DNA from: Dipetalonema caudispina
Lineage: Eukaryota > Nematoda > Chromadorea > Rhabditida > Onchocercidae
Assembly (NCBI GenBank): GCA_013365325.1
Contig: JABVXV010000014.1
Span: 434,001-498,000, forward strand
Length of the DNA: 64,000 nt
Direction: 5' to 3'
Each line of letters begins with the position of its first letter. Position 1 is the stretch's first letter. A program made the position numbers and the translations under genes. The notes under the pieces are model-generated. The model saw only the letters and a program-made list of their open reading frames with translations. It did not search any database and was not told the origin of the DNA. Below are positions 63,180-64,000 of this stretch, piece after piece.

Positions 63180-64000
63180 GGAGTATTAAATGAACAAAGT
63201 GATCACAATTATTTCTTTCTAATTCGACAACAAAAGAAGATTAATGTTCATATAGCAATTGAATATGTATAATAAGATCGAGATGAAAGTTAAAATAAAT
63301 TTTCTGTCTAGAAAGTTTCTTGAAATAGTTGATCATCTTAATCACTCATTTCATCTCATTTAAAGTTAAGTCCAACTTTTTTTCTCCCATTCCACTCTTA
63401 TCTTTTCTTTTACCAAAAAAAAAAAAAAAAAAAATCAACTTTCTATCAGCATTCAAAGAAGTAAGCCAACTGAATTTATCACCAAATTCAAATAAATTTC
63501 TTTTGAAATTTTGAAATACAAGTAAGTTATTGAGATTATCTTAGTCTATCTTATTATAACTGTTACTCTGTAACGACAAAATCATCGATGTATCATATTC
63601 TTCGAGTACTTGATTTCTGACATTATTTCTATCAAAATAAATTCTTTAACCTTTCAAGATTTTTATATTTCCTACTTTAGCTTCCCTACAATTTATTTTA
63701 ATTTACAGAAAAACCAGAAGTTTCACCAGAGATATGTATTAAGTTCAAAACTTGTGGTAATCAATTTCACAAGCATCAATTCGTCCTTTTCAATTTCACA
63801 AAGAGCTTAAAATTATAGAAGCTTCTTTTCTTTTTTATATATTCTGCATTTAGTTTAATTTAACATTTAACAGTAGAACCTATTTTTTTTTACAAAGCCG
63901 ACAAAAATTTCTTATGTCTAGATAGATATCAACTCGTATTCCGAGTTGCTGATGTTTCTTTTCATCTCCCCGATTCGATTCTTTTCATCATTAAGTCTTG
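63180..64000. other. AT-rich right edge, no gene seen
   Basis: About 0.8 kb with A runs at 63416-63434. Short frames in the plus strand lack family features. A gene could begin beyond the window. Confidence 0.5.

Overview
The window is nuclear DNA from a nematode, probably a clade III (filarial-like) species. Supporting signs are AT-rich intergenic DNA, small multi-exon genes with TTTCAG-type acceptors, acceptors placed 2-11 bases before some start codons (as for spliced-leader trans-splicing), and proteins whose closest recognisable relatives are metazoan. The species cannot be fixed from sequence alone. There is no bacterial operon structure, CRISPR array, rRNA, recognisable tRNA or intact transposon. 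I rebuilt gene models by hand from open frames, GT..AG sites, codon phase and family knowledge. Exon edges given below are in frame with each other unless I say otherwise.

Left part (1-9.5 kb), all minus strand: the N-terminal end of a family 31 beta-1,3-galactosyltransferase, two adjacent UBE2J2/Ubc6-type E2 ubiquitin-conjugating enzymes (one tail-anchored, one with an acidic soluble tail), and NECAP, an endocytic adaptor. A divergent gap of about 0.9 kb leads to plus-strand genes: exosome subunit EXOSC5/RRP46 (10.4-11.6 kb) and a small orphan protein with an N-myristoylation-type start (13.3-14.7 kb).

Middle (15-43.5 kb): a minus-strand protein with a divided RRM; a large minus-strand MUT-7/EXD3-type exonuclease with DEDDy and Mut7-C domains; plus-strand FZR1/Cdh1, the APC/C activator; a minus-strand four-helix membrane protein; a plus-strand SLC3A (4F2hc/rBAT-like) amino-acid-transporter heavy chain; a minus-strand orphan type I membrane protein; and plus-strand ribosomal protein eL42.

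Right part (44-64 kb), plus strand: an FHA-domain protein, directly followed by a gene whose product resembles the BRCT region and the Mre11-binding C-terminus of nibrin (NBS1). This pair is the most interesting item: either NBS1 is split between two neighbouring genes or a strongly rearranged NBS1 gene is present. After them come an orphan membrane-anchored coiled-coil protein and MIER (ELM2-SANT). The final 3.7 kb is repeat-rich, with a long ATT microsatellite and one weak minus-strand gene model.

Functional themes are ubiquitin and cell-cycle control (two E2s, FZR1), RNA decay and silencing (EXOSC5, MUT-7), DNA-break repair (nibrin-like) and chromatin (MIER). I see no evidence that they form one pathway. 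Recurrent 5' splice sites with C at +3 (GTCCGT and similar) are an unusual gene-structure feature shared by several genes.
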